Of a stretch of DNA of 64,000 nucleotides, positions 10,838 through 22,971 are shown piece after piece (the stretch's first letter is position 1; the number at the start of each line of letters is the position of its first letter). The translations under genes were made by a program, and so were the position numbers. Below the pieces are notes generated by a model. That model made no database searches. It was not told the DNA's origin and saw nothing but the letters and a program-made list of their open reading frames with translations. The stretch is from positions 281,536-345,535 of the forward strand of contig BCLD01000004.1 in NCBI GenBank assembly GCA_001600875.1, read 5' to 3'. Origin of the DNA: Solicoccozyma terricola (taxonomy: Eukaryota; Basidiomycota; Tremellomycetes; Filobasidiales; Piskurozymaceae).

Positions 10838-13800
10838 ATGTCATCTGAACCAATCATCGTTTCACTGAAGCAACCCACCTTTGAATCGACTGATTCAGCA
10901 TCAGCATCAGCATCAGCGCCAGTTTCCGAACCATTCTCAACGTCAGCTATCGTTCAATCGACGGTCGGATTTCAATCTGGAAATGAATTGAAATCGGAGA
11001 CAGGATTTGATAAACCGTCGTTGGATTCTTTAGCACCACCACCACCACCGGAGGCGGATAACGAGGCTGCTTTGTTATTGTTATCGTTTGGAGCTGCTGG
11101 TGGTGATGGACTGGATGTTGATGTTGGTGCGAACCCGAACCCGACCCCGGTCGTCGTAAATGAGAGGAAGGATGTGATGATGAAGGATGAAGAAGAAGTG
11201 ACGGTGCCGGTACCGGTCTCGACTGAAGAAACAATATCATCAACAGTCCAACCAAAGCAACCATTATCGACTATTTCTCCAAATCCACCACCACCACCAC
11301 CTATTTCGTCTTCTCATTCTCATCCTCATACACAAACACAAATATCAACATCATTCGAGGTGGAAAAGGAGAGAATACCTACTACTTTTCAGAATTTGCC
11401 ACAACAAATGCCACCACCTCCATCGATACGAAGTTCGAGTCCTCATGGTGTTGTTTCAGTGAGTAGAAAGTTGTTATGGACGAGGTGGTAGAGATGGAGG
11501 AGAGAGGAAAGGAGCTGATTATTTTTTTTTGGGTGGCTGCGTGTTTCTGCAATTCTATCGCAACAGCCATCACATGCTCAAGCATCATCATTGTCGAATT
11601 TATCATATCGTCCGCCACCTTCTCAACTCCCATTACAACACCCTCCTCCTTCTTCAAGTATCATAGACGTTGAACCTTCGAAATCCGTGTCGTTTGCGCC
11701 GGTATCAGTACCTAATGTCGTAGTTGGACATTCTACCCCAGGTCAAGGTCCAATCATGGGTCGATTCGATGTTAACCCAACGATCTACGACGGGACGATA
11801 AATGATGATATTTGGAAAATAACAGGACAGGTTCAACCTTTATTGGAATCATCGAGTACAAAGATTGAGAATGGAATAGATGGATTGTCGGTATCGTCAA
11901 TGACAACGGGAAGCAAGAAATCGGTGATGGCTCAGGGTCAACAACGAAAACGAAAGAGGTCGACGTCTACTTCGGCAAGTACACCTGGAGATCGACAAGG
12001 GTCTTTACCACTCGCTCCACTCGCTATCATTCCACCACCCTCGTCGGCCTCGTCATCGTCGAATAACATACATCCGAGTACAACATCCTCCAATCCACAC
12101 GTCAGACCTGATCTTCCGCATTTCATGGGAATCAATAATCAAACTTACCGATGTATTTGCAATACCTCTGTTGAACCGGATAAAGGAACATCGACTCAAT
12201 GCGAATCATGCTGTGCATGGCAACATGCAGAATGCTTTGGTTTGACAGAGGATGATCTGGATAGCGTCAGTTCGTACTTTTGTCATCTTTGCAAACCGAG
12301 GGACATTCATCGCAATGAACCGTACATTGCGGAATTAGTGGCAATCGAACAGGCTAGTGCGATATCGACGATGGGTGACGGTGTTCAGATCGGGACTGGT
12401 TCAAGAGGTGGGAAGAAATCAAGAGGAGGCGGGAAGTCAAGAGGGAGAGCGAGAGAGCCAAGTGTGGCTGCTCAATCAACAGCGGATACCCCTGCTACTC
12501 CTGGTTCGACAAGATGGAGTCAACCACCTGGGATTGAAGACACTCCAGGTCCAACGATGATAGTTCAGGATATGCCACCTCCAGCTTCGATTGCTCGACC
12601 TCCTCGGAAGAAACAAGCGCAGATACGACCGTTCAAAACTAGACTGGTTCAGGGCTGGAAGGGAACCGGAGCACCTTCACCATCAGCTACTCCAGCAGGT
12701 TCAACAGTTCCTGGGTCTCCAGATAGCAGCGCAAAGGATTTTACAACTGCGCCGGCGGTTCTAAACCTGCCACAACCTTCAGTGAATGTCGCGCAGTCGA
12801 GTCTTTCAACGGACGCCATCTCTGGGTCTCTTGCCCTTCGCATCCTGGAGTACACTCCGACGAGCAAAAACATCCCACATGGACCTCAAGTTCGCAAGCT
12901 TATGGCTGAGTTCATGGACCAGTGGATGGACCAACACGACTGGAACATGACGCAGAAGGATCAGGCAGCTTCTGTGGTGACGGCTGCCGTGACCGACAAG
13001 GACGCTGGAGATGCTGCGGATAGTGCACAAGCAGATGAAGGCGGTGAAATGGACGTAGACTCTGAGCAGCCGCAAGACGCACAACGATCTGCATCGGAAT
13101 TTTCAGCGCGCAAACGTCGACATCTCAGTCCTTCTTGGGGTTCAGATGCCGACTATTCGATCCTCGGACCTCCTGTCCCGCCAGTAATTCTACAAGGGCC
13201 TACGCTTTCATCCCTGGCATCCCGAGTGGAAGTCCGAGAGGAAAAGGACGACTCATCTGTACTTCCTGCTGGGATGGCTTGTTCACCTGCCACCGCAGAC
13301 TCACGATTTGACACCTACATTCGACCAACAGTGTATGGAGTGCATGTGCTCAAGTCGGCGCCGGAAGGGACATACTTTGGCGAATACCGCGGCGAGATTA
13401 TGACAGCAGATGATTACCAGTCCAATCGAATCAATCAATACGTGGAATTAGGACTCACGAAACCTCACGTGCATCGAATCGGTCCACCACTTGATCTCAT
13501 CATCGACGCACGACGGTACGGCAATGATCTGCGCTTTATCCGTTCAGGTTGTCATCCGAATGTCGTTCTGCGCCCTCTGCTTCACTTCGATGACAACGAC
13601 GAGAATGCCCGGGTCGAGCTCTCCTTTGGGATCTTCGCAAGTACTCGGATCCCCGCCGGCAAGGAGCTAGTCATCGGATGGGAGTGGGATGATCATCACA
13701 TCCTACATAACCTGCGTGCATACGCTCTCGAAGTCGAGGCCAGCGGGAGCTTCCCATCGTCCGCGTACAACCTCCCTCAAGTCGTGCAAGAAAAGTTTTC

Positions 13801-16299
13801 CGTTGTCATGAGCTGCATCGCCGGTCTCTTCCCCAGCTGTGCATGCACTGAGCGAATGGAGTGCGCTCTCATCCAGATGCAGCGACTTGGAGCCGGCTTG
13901 CCGATGCTCACCGAGAAAGACAAGGAAGGTAGAGGCAAACAGAGACACAGGAAGATCATTGCGAACGACAAGGCTATCAAGCTCGACCTGGGACCCCTAG
14001 TGGGTGCCGCTCGGAGTTGGAGAGCCACTGCGGCGACCCGCCGGGTCGCTGAAAACCTTCAATCGAAACTTGGCTCGCTCCAATCTCTCACTCGTGCTGA
14101 GCCTGTGCGAGCTGAAGGACAAGGGGAAACGGAACTGGAAGAAGGTTCTGAAGCAATCGAGGAAGACGAGACTGGTGTTGTTCGTTTTGAGAAGGATCCG
14201 GTCTCACACGAGCAGAATTTGGCCCCAACCGCCGAATTCGGCGAAGATGTTGAGATGGCGCCGCCTGTTGTTCAAGGAGTCGAATCGCCGCGGTCCCCAT
14301 CTGTGGCGACCCCAGAGACCAAGGTAGCTGAGTTGGTGCCGCCAGAGCTCACCGAAGGGTCGTCTGCCACAACTGCTACCATTCGCTCGACCAAGTCTGG
14401 TGTTAGGCAGCGAGCAACCTCCGCGACAACTGGCGACTCATCCCTCAGCTCCCTTGGGGCACTTCAGGATTTGGCTGAGCCTGATGGAGGCGAGATCTCT
14501 GATTCGTCCACTCTGACCGAACCGCTCACGCATGCCTCGCTATCTGAACGAGATGATGACTTCCCGGAGGTCGAAACTCGTGTCATCAAGGTTGGATCGA
14601 ATAAGACTCCGAAAGTCCGGGCGAAGAAGGTCAATGCCAAGTCTGCTCAACGTCATGACGGGTTCAGGAAGAACCGAAGGGTCATGTCGCCTAGCTCACC
14701 CATCATCGCAAGTGGTCAGGATGTGGAAGCTGAAGAGGCGTCATCACCTATCTCGGACTACCCGACCCCTAAGAAGCAACCGAAACCAATTCCGGACATT
14801 CATTTCCAGGCTGCCAAGCAACCCCATCGCAGGCGTATCGTATCTGATGCTGGACGCGCCCCGGTTCCTTCGTCGACTTCAGTGAAGACGAACGTTGAGA
14901 TTGAGGAGCGGAAAGCGTCCCCGCACGAAGAGAGAGAAGCCGGTATGACTCCGGAAATTGAAGATCTGCCTATTGCGACAGCAGCGTTTGCATCTGGTAC
15001 ACCCGAGCCAGAAGTACCCAATCCTACAGGTGAGATCGATTTCTATACTATAGCGATTCTCTAGCTGACAGAATTTCAATTCATCCAGAACCTGCTTCTA
15101 TCGCCGATGTGCCTCCGACCGACTCCCCAGTGACGGCTGCATCTATAGAGGTTGCTCCACCACCAAAGAAACGACGCATTGATCTGAAGCGCTTTGCGGT
15201 TGCCGCTCAGCCTACGGAAGGAGAAGCTTGCCTGCAGACACCAAATTCCGAGCTCGCAACTCCGGTTGAGACTCCCTCCACAACAACCAGTCTACTTGGT
15301 CTGAAGGGTAGCTATCCTTGGTCGAATGGAGATTCGAAGAAGGCATCGGAACCTGTCGTCGAGCCGAAAGTTCCCCGAGCGGAAGAGCCCTCTGGAAAGT
15401 CTACAGATGAAACGGCCAGCAACTGGTGGGCTCGACCGGCTTCGAATCGATCCTTTTCCCTCTCAAGTCAACTGCACAATCAACTTGGCCCCACTCGACC
15501 GTCCATGGAGGCAAACAACTCTCTCAAATCGCCGGAACGACCCATACCAAGTGAACTAGCTCCTGTCAACGGCTTCTCGGGAGAAACACCTGCTCGCAAG
15601 TCTTCCGGGTCGTACGAGCCGATTGACAGCCAATTTGATGGTCGCAAAGCTGATGTGACGCCGTCATTCGTGACTCAAGAGCTTCCTTCCGGCAATGGGC
15701 ACGGGTCATCAGATTCCCTCGATGATCATTCCGATGTCAAACCGCTCGTCAACGGCCGCGATGAGAACGCTCATCTCTACCAGGAAAAGGACACTGACAT
15801 CAAGCCTTCCGTGAATGGCCATGGCATCAACGATGAAACGAGATGGTCCGCCATGCCAGCCGCATTGCCCCGCAGAGATGCGCCACCTCACGTAGATACC
15901 GACAAGGAGCGATTCGGGTACGCAGGTCGATCGTCACCACCACCCAAGCACCCTCCGACTGGACCTCGAAGTGCATGGTCTCGGGATGATCAACCTGAGT
16001 ACGATAGGCGTGAGGATCGCGACTGGGAAAGCCGTGACGTACCTCGAGGTCCACGCAGTGATTTCCGCGGACGAGTATCCTCGGGCTCATTCGCATCGCC
16101 AAGTCGCCCGCCTTCGACTTTTTCCAGTTCTTCAGCTCGTGGTGGACCTTACACTCCGAGGGGTGGCTGGCATGGGGACAGCTATCGTGGTAGTAGTCGT
16201 GGAAGAGGCGAGCCGTATCGAGGACGAGGCGCCTTCAGCCGTGGACGGGGTGGTGGCGGTACTGCCGGTTTCTACTCCACAGTGAGAGGTAGACCGTAA
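10838..16299 (+). CDS. SET3: Set3-type PHD-finger and SET-domain protein
   Basis: Probable scaffold of a Set3-like histone deacetylase complex, nuclear. Three exons (10838-11458, 11567-15029, 15089-16299) splice in frame to 1,764 residues. Exon 1 is Pro/Ser-rich. A PHD finger at about residues 401-455 has the C-x-C...C-x2-C...H-x2-C...C-x2-C pattern (YRCICNT, CESCCAW, HAECF, FCHLC). A SET domain at about 795-925 contains GTYFGEYRGEI and a GIFASTRIPAGKELVIGWEW end. The tail is long, disordered and Ser/Glu-rich, and ends in an RGG/RG box at about 1710-1760. The PHD-plus-divergent-SET order is that of Set3/UpSET/MLL5; catalytic methyltransferase activity is doubtful in this family. The annotated start is the ATG before SSEPIIVS; an in-frame ATG at 10808 is possible. 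It converges on the AspRS gene with 116 bp between stops. Confidence 0.9.
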
Positions 16300-16415
16300 G
16301 TGGTCGTTCGCCGCTAGATGTATCAGAATATACGAGTCGAGTTGTATCGGGTCCTGTTCTATCGCATCACCCAAGAGTATTATGTGGTATTGTAATATCT
16401 GTTACAATGCATCGA

Positions 16416-19278
16416 TCAAGCTGTCGATCGGCGAGCCAGGCCGTACTCTGCCAGCACTTCTGCAGAGGGTGCGGGAGACGGACATTTGAACACCGGGTCT
16501 ACACCTCCCCCAGTCTTTGGAAAGGCGATAACGTCCCGGATGGACGGGGTATCGCATAAGATGGAGACGAGGCGGTCTAGGCCTGCAATAATGAAGGATT
16601 ATGATGAGCCTACTCGTAAGCGACAAGAAGTGAGAGCCTTCCACGCACCGAGTGCAATACCACCATGAGGCGGCGCCCCGAATTTCAATGCCTGGAGAAG
16701 GTGATCGAAGCGCTTGATCTCGGATTCTTCGAGCTGATCAAATAGATGTTGTTAAAAGACGCCTCTGTAATCACCGTATATTGACTCACCTCCAGAACCT
16801 CCTTGAGGACGTACTCCTGCAGCGTAGCATCATGGATCCGAACGGAGCCTCCGCCGATCTCCATTCCGTTGAGCACCAGGTCGTAGTGCTGCCCTCGTAC
16901 CTGGTTCGAAGTTGTGTGCATCAGCCGCAAGGATGTTATGGGATGCAGGGGAATAATCACCATGTCCTCCTTCCCTGCCTTCAGATTCTCCATATCCTCC
17001 CACATCGGCGCAGTAAATGGGTGGTGTGTGCTGCTCCACCGCCCCTTAGCGAGGAACTCCTTGTCTTCGTCGGCGTGTGTGAAAAGGGGGAACTCTGTGA
17101 TCCATAAGAAGTGAGGCTCGGGCGAGATCTCCAGGGCATCTGCAGAGAGGATGAGGGTATGATGATAAGATCCACCTGATTCTGAATCGACCATGACGCC
17201 ACGACCCACCTTTCGCCACTAATTGGTCCCTGAGCTTGATACGTAGTCGACCGAGTCTAGTCCATCCACCCTTCAAAGATGTTGCCCTGATCAGTTTGCG
17301 AGTCTGTTCCTACATGAGTGCTAACATCCTCACCTCCGGGATCTTCTTCCTTTTGGCAAGATATACCACATCCCCAGCTTGTACACCGCCAGGCCTCGAC
17401 GCTTCAGGTTGCAGACCCAGTGGCTTCAGCAGAGGACTCTGTGACGGCCAGGAGAGGATGTTCGCTTCCGTAATTTTGATCGCCTCGACGTGCTTTGAAG
17501 AAAACCCAACAGTTAGGTATAGCGTAAAAAGAAACCTCAAGATATTGACGCACCTCGTTCAACTGCTCGCTGAGGAATTTGTCATCTAAACGGCTTGCCT
17601 GACTAGCAGATACCACCAAATACTCCACGGTGTAAGGGTTCTCGTCTTGTATAAGTCTGTCAAGATCTGCGTCTGGTAGCGCTGGATAGTATGAAATTGG
17701 CAAGGTCTAGAAATGGAAAGGCCTTTTCCTCAATGAAATGTCGACGACGACGACGACGACAACTTCCAACTGGATACTCACATACATGCCGAATCGAGTA
17801 TCCGGCTTGTCAGAACCGTACTAAACCCATCGACGGAGATACATCAGGACTAGCGCGAGGCGTGACGATGATGATAACCAGACTTACCACATCCATCGCC
17901 ACATCATACGGCATGACTCTAAACCACCCTGGTAAATCTTGTCCTTCCACTTCTTTCCAAATCCTCTTTATCAGACCTTCAACAACCTCTCTAACCTCAC
18001 TTCCTCCAATCCTCCATGTACTTCTCATCCCACTTTCATCCTCTTTTGCAGAACCACTGACAAATGCCATTTCGATATCTACCTGTGTAAATTCCGGTTG
18101 TCGATCTTTTCGACCGGATTCATCACGGAAACATCGTGCGAGCTGGAAATATTTATCGACGCATCCGGAAGAGATGAGTAGTTGTTTTGGTTGTTGTGGA
18201 GATTGAGGTAATGCGTAGAATTGTGGTTCAGAAGATGTAGATGAGGAGGAAGATGATGATGTACGGGCTGGGACTAGGTATTCTCTTGCGCCTTCTGGAG
18301 AAGATTGAAGGAGGGTTGGGGTTTCAACCTCGGTGAAGCCTGTGATGGTGATGTATTAGCACCTCCTTGTGGGTATATTCACCTCATTTCAAATCACCCT
18401 GATCGTGTAGATGAGTTCGAATGAGGTGTGCCACTCGACTCCTCTTGCGAATATTAGATGCCAACTGATCTCTTCTCAAATCGAGGTATCTATACTGAGC
18501 TCTGAGATCTTCATTTGCCTGTAGCGGTGATATCGTATACAGCACATCATCAGTCCATTGATATTACCATTGTATTAATTCCATGGGGAACGCAAATCTA
18601 AACTCACCAATTCGGGATGATTCGGATAGAATGGCAAACTTTGCTCTGCGGGATTCAACAAGATGCATTTATCCACCTTGATTTCCAACTCATCCGCTGC
18701 CAGGTCTAGTTTAGACATAGCTCCATCCTTTTTCTTCTTCTTCAACCTGCTGTTGGCTGTTCCTTCGATCTGCACCACGCTCTCCAACGGCATATCCATC
18801 ATGCGTTTACCCAGTTCCGTGGATCCCGAGACGACGAGCTGGATCGATGAGTAAGGGTCTTTGAGAGTAAAGAATTGGAGTGTGGAGTTGGCTTGTCTTT
18901 GAGATGTCAGCCAGCCGCCGAGGACAACCGAGTTGCCAATATCGGAGAGGGAGAGGTCTTTGATTTTGTGGGTGAGAGACTTGCGGGGTCCTGATGGTGA
19001 AAGAGGTTGTCAGCGGACCCGATTACCAGCCAGGGAAATTCTAGGGGTTCTCTCTCCTCACCAAAATGAGCCTTCAAATCAGATTTAGTTGGAGTTATGG
19101 ACTCTGGGCTCGAACTATTCCATCTTTTCCCTGGGTAGAGCTGTCTCTGAGCTCGGAGAACAGCTCGAGCTTGACATGGTCGTAATCCAGCGTTGAAGGC
19201 AAGTGTGTGAACATGTCGCGGCAGGATGAAGGATGGTCGAGCTACACGGGCTGCGAGATGTGCTGCAGATGCGATCAT
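16416..19278 (-). CDS. Mitochondrial aspartyl-tRNA synthetase
   Basis: Class IIb synthetase charging mitochondrial tRNA-Asp (DARS2/MSD1 family). The N-terminus ([18 protein letters not shown]) is basic and hydroxylated, like a mitochondrial presequence. Bacterial-type C-terminal features are visible: [10 protein letters not shown], the HHPFTAP segment, [15 protein letters not shown], and class II motif 3 split by an intron ([10 protein letters not shown] then GLDRLVSI). The last part is RDVIAFPKT followed by the conserved Pro-rich end before TGA at 16416. Introns are frequent and short; one near motif 3 uses a GTGCGT donor. A TCACGTGC element lies 96 bp upstream of the start. Confidence 0.93.
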
Positions 19279-19373
19279 GGCTGTGGTGTTGGAGGAGATG
19301 ATGCTGTGGATGAGATATATGATGCCGTTATGCCCTATGCCAACTTTCCTGTTCCCTGTTCAACATCTACGCG

Positions 19374-19381
19374 GCACGTGA
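19374..19381 (-). promoter_or_regulatory. TCACGTGC element upstream of mitochondrial AspRS
   Basis: An E-box-like CACGTG core with the same flanks as the elements upstream of the TFIIIC subunit, SEC39 and POLK/NSA2. It lies 96 bp 5' of the AspRS start codon. The CACGTG core is the known target type of fungal bHLH factors such as Cbf1; binding here is inference. Confidence 0.45.
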
Positions 19382-20038
19382 TCCATCCATCCAGCCAGTC
19401 CATCCAGCTCAATCCATGCAATCATCCCCCACCCCCCTCTCCCCCCCTCTCTCAACAACATCACATGATCAAATGCAGTCCAAGGTGCCTCCCAGATGCT
19501 TCAAGCTTCACTCCAGCATCGACGGGCTTACCGTATCGAGGCGTATACGACTGCGTGACAAACAAGTGTTTCTCGGATCTCGTTCACCGTTCTCATGTTC
19601 CAAGGACGTTCGCCTTACTCTCCTGCTCGATGATGATGTCGATTGAGGAACGTCATGTCGTTCGATCGTGTGAGAGGATGAAAACGATGATGGATTGAGA
19701 TCGAGTATCATCATCAGCGGAGAGTAATTTGGGACTAGGGGCGAGAGTAAAGTTCTGATTTCCCGATGAAATGGCTCGGAAAGGCGTTGAATGATGGGGG
19801 ATAGGACGCTGTCCACTGATACACTTCCTCCGTCTAGTCCAATATGACGAGCGACATTCTATCCCATTTCTAATCTCCATATCCTTGTCCACCTTGTCCA
19901 CCTTGTCCAAGTAACTGCGTGTCAATCACACCACACTGTGTAGAGATAGAAAATGAATCATGCAAGAAAACTGAACATAAAATTCATATATTCCCTTCCC
20001 AAGTCAAGAAATTCCCCTCCCCCATCTAGCAACAACTA
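19382..20038. other. Intergenic region, no gene recognised
   Basis: About 650 bp between the AspRS promoter and the 3' end of SSZ1. It holds CCATCC-type and CCACCTTGT short repeats (the latter near 19883-19910). Small open frames occur on both strands, none with recognisable similarity. No tRNA-like B box was seen. Confidence 0.5.
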
Positions 20039-22484
20039 TCATGCCAAAGTCTCTGTGACAGCCTTCTCCTCCTTTCCACTCTCCCACAGCCTCAACGAGA
20101 CTTTTCGACTGACATCGATGATGATCTCCAAAATCACGCTCTTTGCACCAGCGGAAATACCTTCCAACTCGATTCCAGCCAAAACGTTGACTTTTTTAGT
20201 GATTGCCGTACGAACCTCCTCTTCCTCTTCATCTGATTCATCCTCTGCATCCTCATCATCCTCATCGTTGGCGTCTCCGTTCGCGATCTTTTCAACCTTC
20301 TCCACCTTGATCTCATCCTTACCCTCCCAGATCTCCAAACCGACTCGACTGGTGCCCTTGGCGAGTGCAAGTTCAACCATTCGTCGAGCAGGTAGAGGGG
20401 TAGAAACGGGTACGATGGTGTTCATGGTGTCATTCTTGATACCATCTGGGATTACGATACCGATCGGTGCGGACGTAGCGTCCACTTGAGCGGTAGTAGC
20501 GTTCGGCGCGAGTTTAACGACGTCCTCGAGTTTGAGTGCCTTTGGAAGGGTAGCGAGATGGAGAGCTTCGAGTGCGCATCCGACGGCAATTACTTCGGAT
20601 GGATCGATGGATGAGGTGACGGGGACGGTAGGAGGGAAAATCACGGACAGGTGGGAAGTAAGACCGGGGAAAAGGGTAGAAGCACCTGCGAGGATGACCT
20701 GGTGGAGAAAGGGAAACGAGTACCGTTTCAAAGTGCTCAAACGATCAGATCCTCCGTGACTTTAAGTTGACGAAAAAAACGACCCCCTCCACTCACCTCA
20801 TCGACCTGAGCGACATCCAATCCACATTCCTCGATCACACTCTTTACCTTTACACCTACTTGCCTATAAACGCCTGCAGCCAACCCATCAAACCTCATCC
20901 TATTGATAGCAGCTGACAAGTCCATGCCATCCTTGAGCGACTCTACGGCACAAGTAGCAGCGCCAGATGAAGCACTGAGCGATCGCTTGGTGTGTTCGAC
21001 GGCGAGACGGAGTTTGGCTTCCGCTCGCTTGTCAGCGGAAGATGAGTCGGGACCACATGGGATCTCGAGTGAGACCTTTGTTTTCTTAGTAAACTCTTTG
21101 GCAAAGTGTTTGCAGAGCTGTGTCGCGGGGAGGGGAGGGGGGAGGGGGGAGGAAATGGGTCAGGTATGAACATACAGGTCAGCGTTTGAGAACAGTCTCG
21201 AATCAGATCGTCCCCCCCTCGCGCCCCTCCTTTCGACGCCAAAACTCACCAAATTATCAAACTCCCTGCCACCGAGTTTATCATCCCTGCCGGCCCCCAA
21301 CCTAACATACATGCCCTCTCTGGCCGCAACAACACCAACGGTCAACCCCGTCTCACCCATATCCACCACAACGACAATCTTATCCGTCTTTTCCCTTTCA
21401 CCCGCCTCACCCTCCTCTGGTGATCCCAACAACCCCTTTGATTCTCGTTCTCCACCTGGCATCGCAACTCGATACGCAACGAGTACAGCAGAAGTCTCAT
21501 CCATCAATTCCAAAACGTTCATACCTGCATTCTCAGCAGCTGATCTAAGAGCTACTTTTTGTAAAGGTGTGAAAAACGAAGGTAGGGAAATAACAACTCC
21601 ATCATCAGGTTTAACACCCAAGAAATCGGTGGCGGATTGTAACAATGTTGATAAGAACAAACTTGTGATTTCCGGTACTGAGATTGTTTTAGTTGATGGA
21701 ATTGGATCACGTTGTGGGATCGGAGTGTTTGCACCTGAAGCAGCACGTGAGATTGATGATGGTGCTGGTGTTGGTGATGGCGCTGGGATGAGGACATCGA
21801 CGGTGTATGATGGGATATCAGTGGATGCAGCAGAGTTGAGAGGTGCAGCGAGGATAGCGGTGTGATCGACTTCTTCGTAACTGGGAGAAAAGAGAGAAAA
21901 GTGATGGACATTCCGTATCAGCGCGGGGGTACGTTTGGGGCGTTTGGAGAAAATCGTCGGGAGGGGAGGGAAGACATACGTGTGACCGAGGAGATTCCTG
22001 AATCCCATGATCGTGTTTTTCCCATTCTTCACGAGTTGTTGACGACCCGTTGAACCAATGTACTGAAATTTAAAAGAATCGGGACAGAACATAAGCTCCT
22101 GTGTTTATCCCCATACCATGCATCCTTCCAAGCGCGCTCCCAATTCTTGGTCTCCAACTCACTACCTCTTCACCACTGTATGAAACGGTACAAGCGATTT
22201 GACGTTCTCCATCTTCATTAGCGATGCATGATGGATCCCCTTCCTAGAAGCGGGATTGAAAGAGCAGGACCATCAGTACTCCAATTCACATATGCTACGC
22301 AGTACGGTGGACTGACCTTGCCGATGACGGCGATCGAGGCATACGATTGACCAAAGTTGATACCGAGGACAGCAGGGAATGACCTGAAGGCGAGGGAGAG
22401 GGGTGCGGGGGGAGGTGCGGGGTGCGAGGTAACGTGTAAGCAGCAGTAGGACGCCAGTGAATACCCACAAAGATCGTCTCACAT
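20039..22484 (-). CDS. SSZ1: Ribosome-associated Hsp70-like chaperone Ssz1
   Basis: Atypical Hsp70 of the ribosome-associated complex (with zuotin) that acts with Ssb on nascent chains; cytosolic. The nucleotide-binding domain begins AVLGINFGQSYASIAV and continues through the exon with IANEDGERQIACTVSY, then YIGSTGRQQLVKNGKNT and GFRNLLG. The C-terminal part is short, with an acidic DDEDAEDESDEEEEE stretch, unlike canonical Hsp70. The start was chosen because the only ATG that fits is formed by splicing: AT at 22483-22484 joins G at 22383 across a 99-nt intron (22384-22482), giving MSFPAVLGINFG. Next exons are 22317-22383 and about 22166-22243. It is divergent from RPL9, another ribosome gene, 487 bp away. 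Confidence 0.92.
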
Positions 22485-22971
22485 TGTAGAAGGAGGTAGG
22501 AGGAGGATGATATGGATAGATGGAGGATGGATGACAGCTAACAGGCTTGAAAGGGGGGAGGGGGGAGCTGTCAACTTTTCCACGGGCATCGGGGGCCGCG
22601 GAGGGGGGGGCGGGGTGGCGACGGGCATGTGGAATCGCTTGTCCGTGTTCCGCTCTCCACCCGCCACCCAATCGCCACGTCATTGCCCGTCATTGCCCGT
22701 CATGCCCCTGCTCCCGCCACCGCCCCCGCCACCGTCGTCGGAGTGGCGAGATTGTTATCGCCGACACGCCTCCCAAGCGCATTCCCCGCCTGCGCCTCCA
22801 TCTGTGCCCACCCCTCCTCGCGCTTATCCTCCCTCTCCCGCCTTCCCTCGCCCGCCGCCGTAGCCCATCCATCCAACTCTCCCGACCAAAGATCCCATCC
22901 CCCCCCCCTTCCTCCCGTCCTCCTCTCAACCTTCAAACCTTCAACCACCACCACCTCAAAAATCCATCAAG
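22485..22971. promoter_or_regulatory. Shared divergent promoter of SSZ1 and RPL9
   Basis: This 487-bp G/C-skewed region separates two genes that both serve translating ribosomes. It contains long poly-purine and poly-pyrimidine blocks and, at 22679-22708, three tandem copies of a 10-bp unit (GTCATTGCCC, the third diverged to GTCATGCCCC). Co-regulation through these repeats is inference; the repeats themselves are plain in the sequence. Confidence 0.55.

Noticed and set aside
19508..19816. 102-codon minus-strand frame downstream of SSZ1
   Set aside because: No family similarity, stops immediately upstream in frame, and no convincing partner exon.
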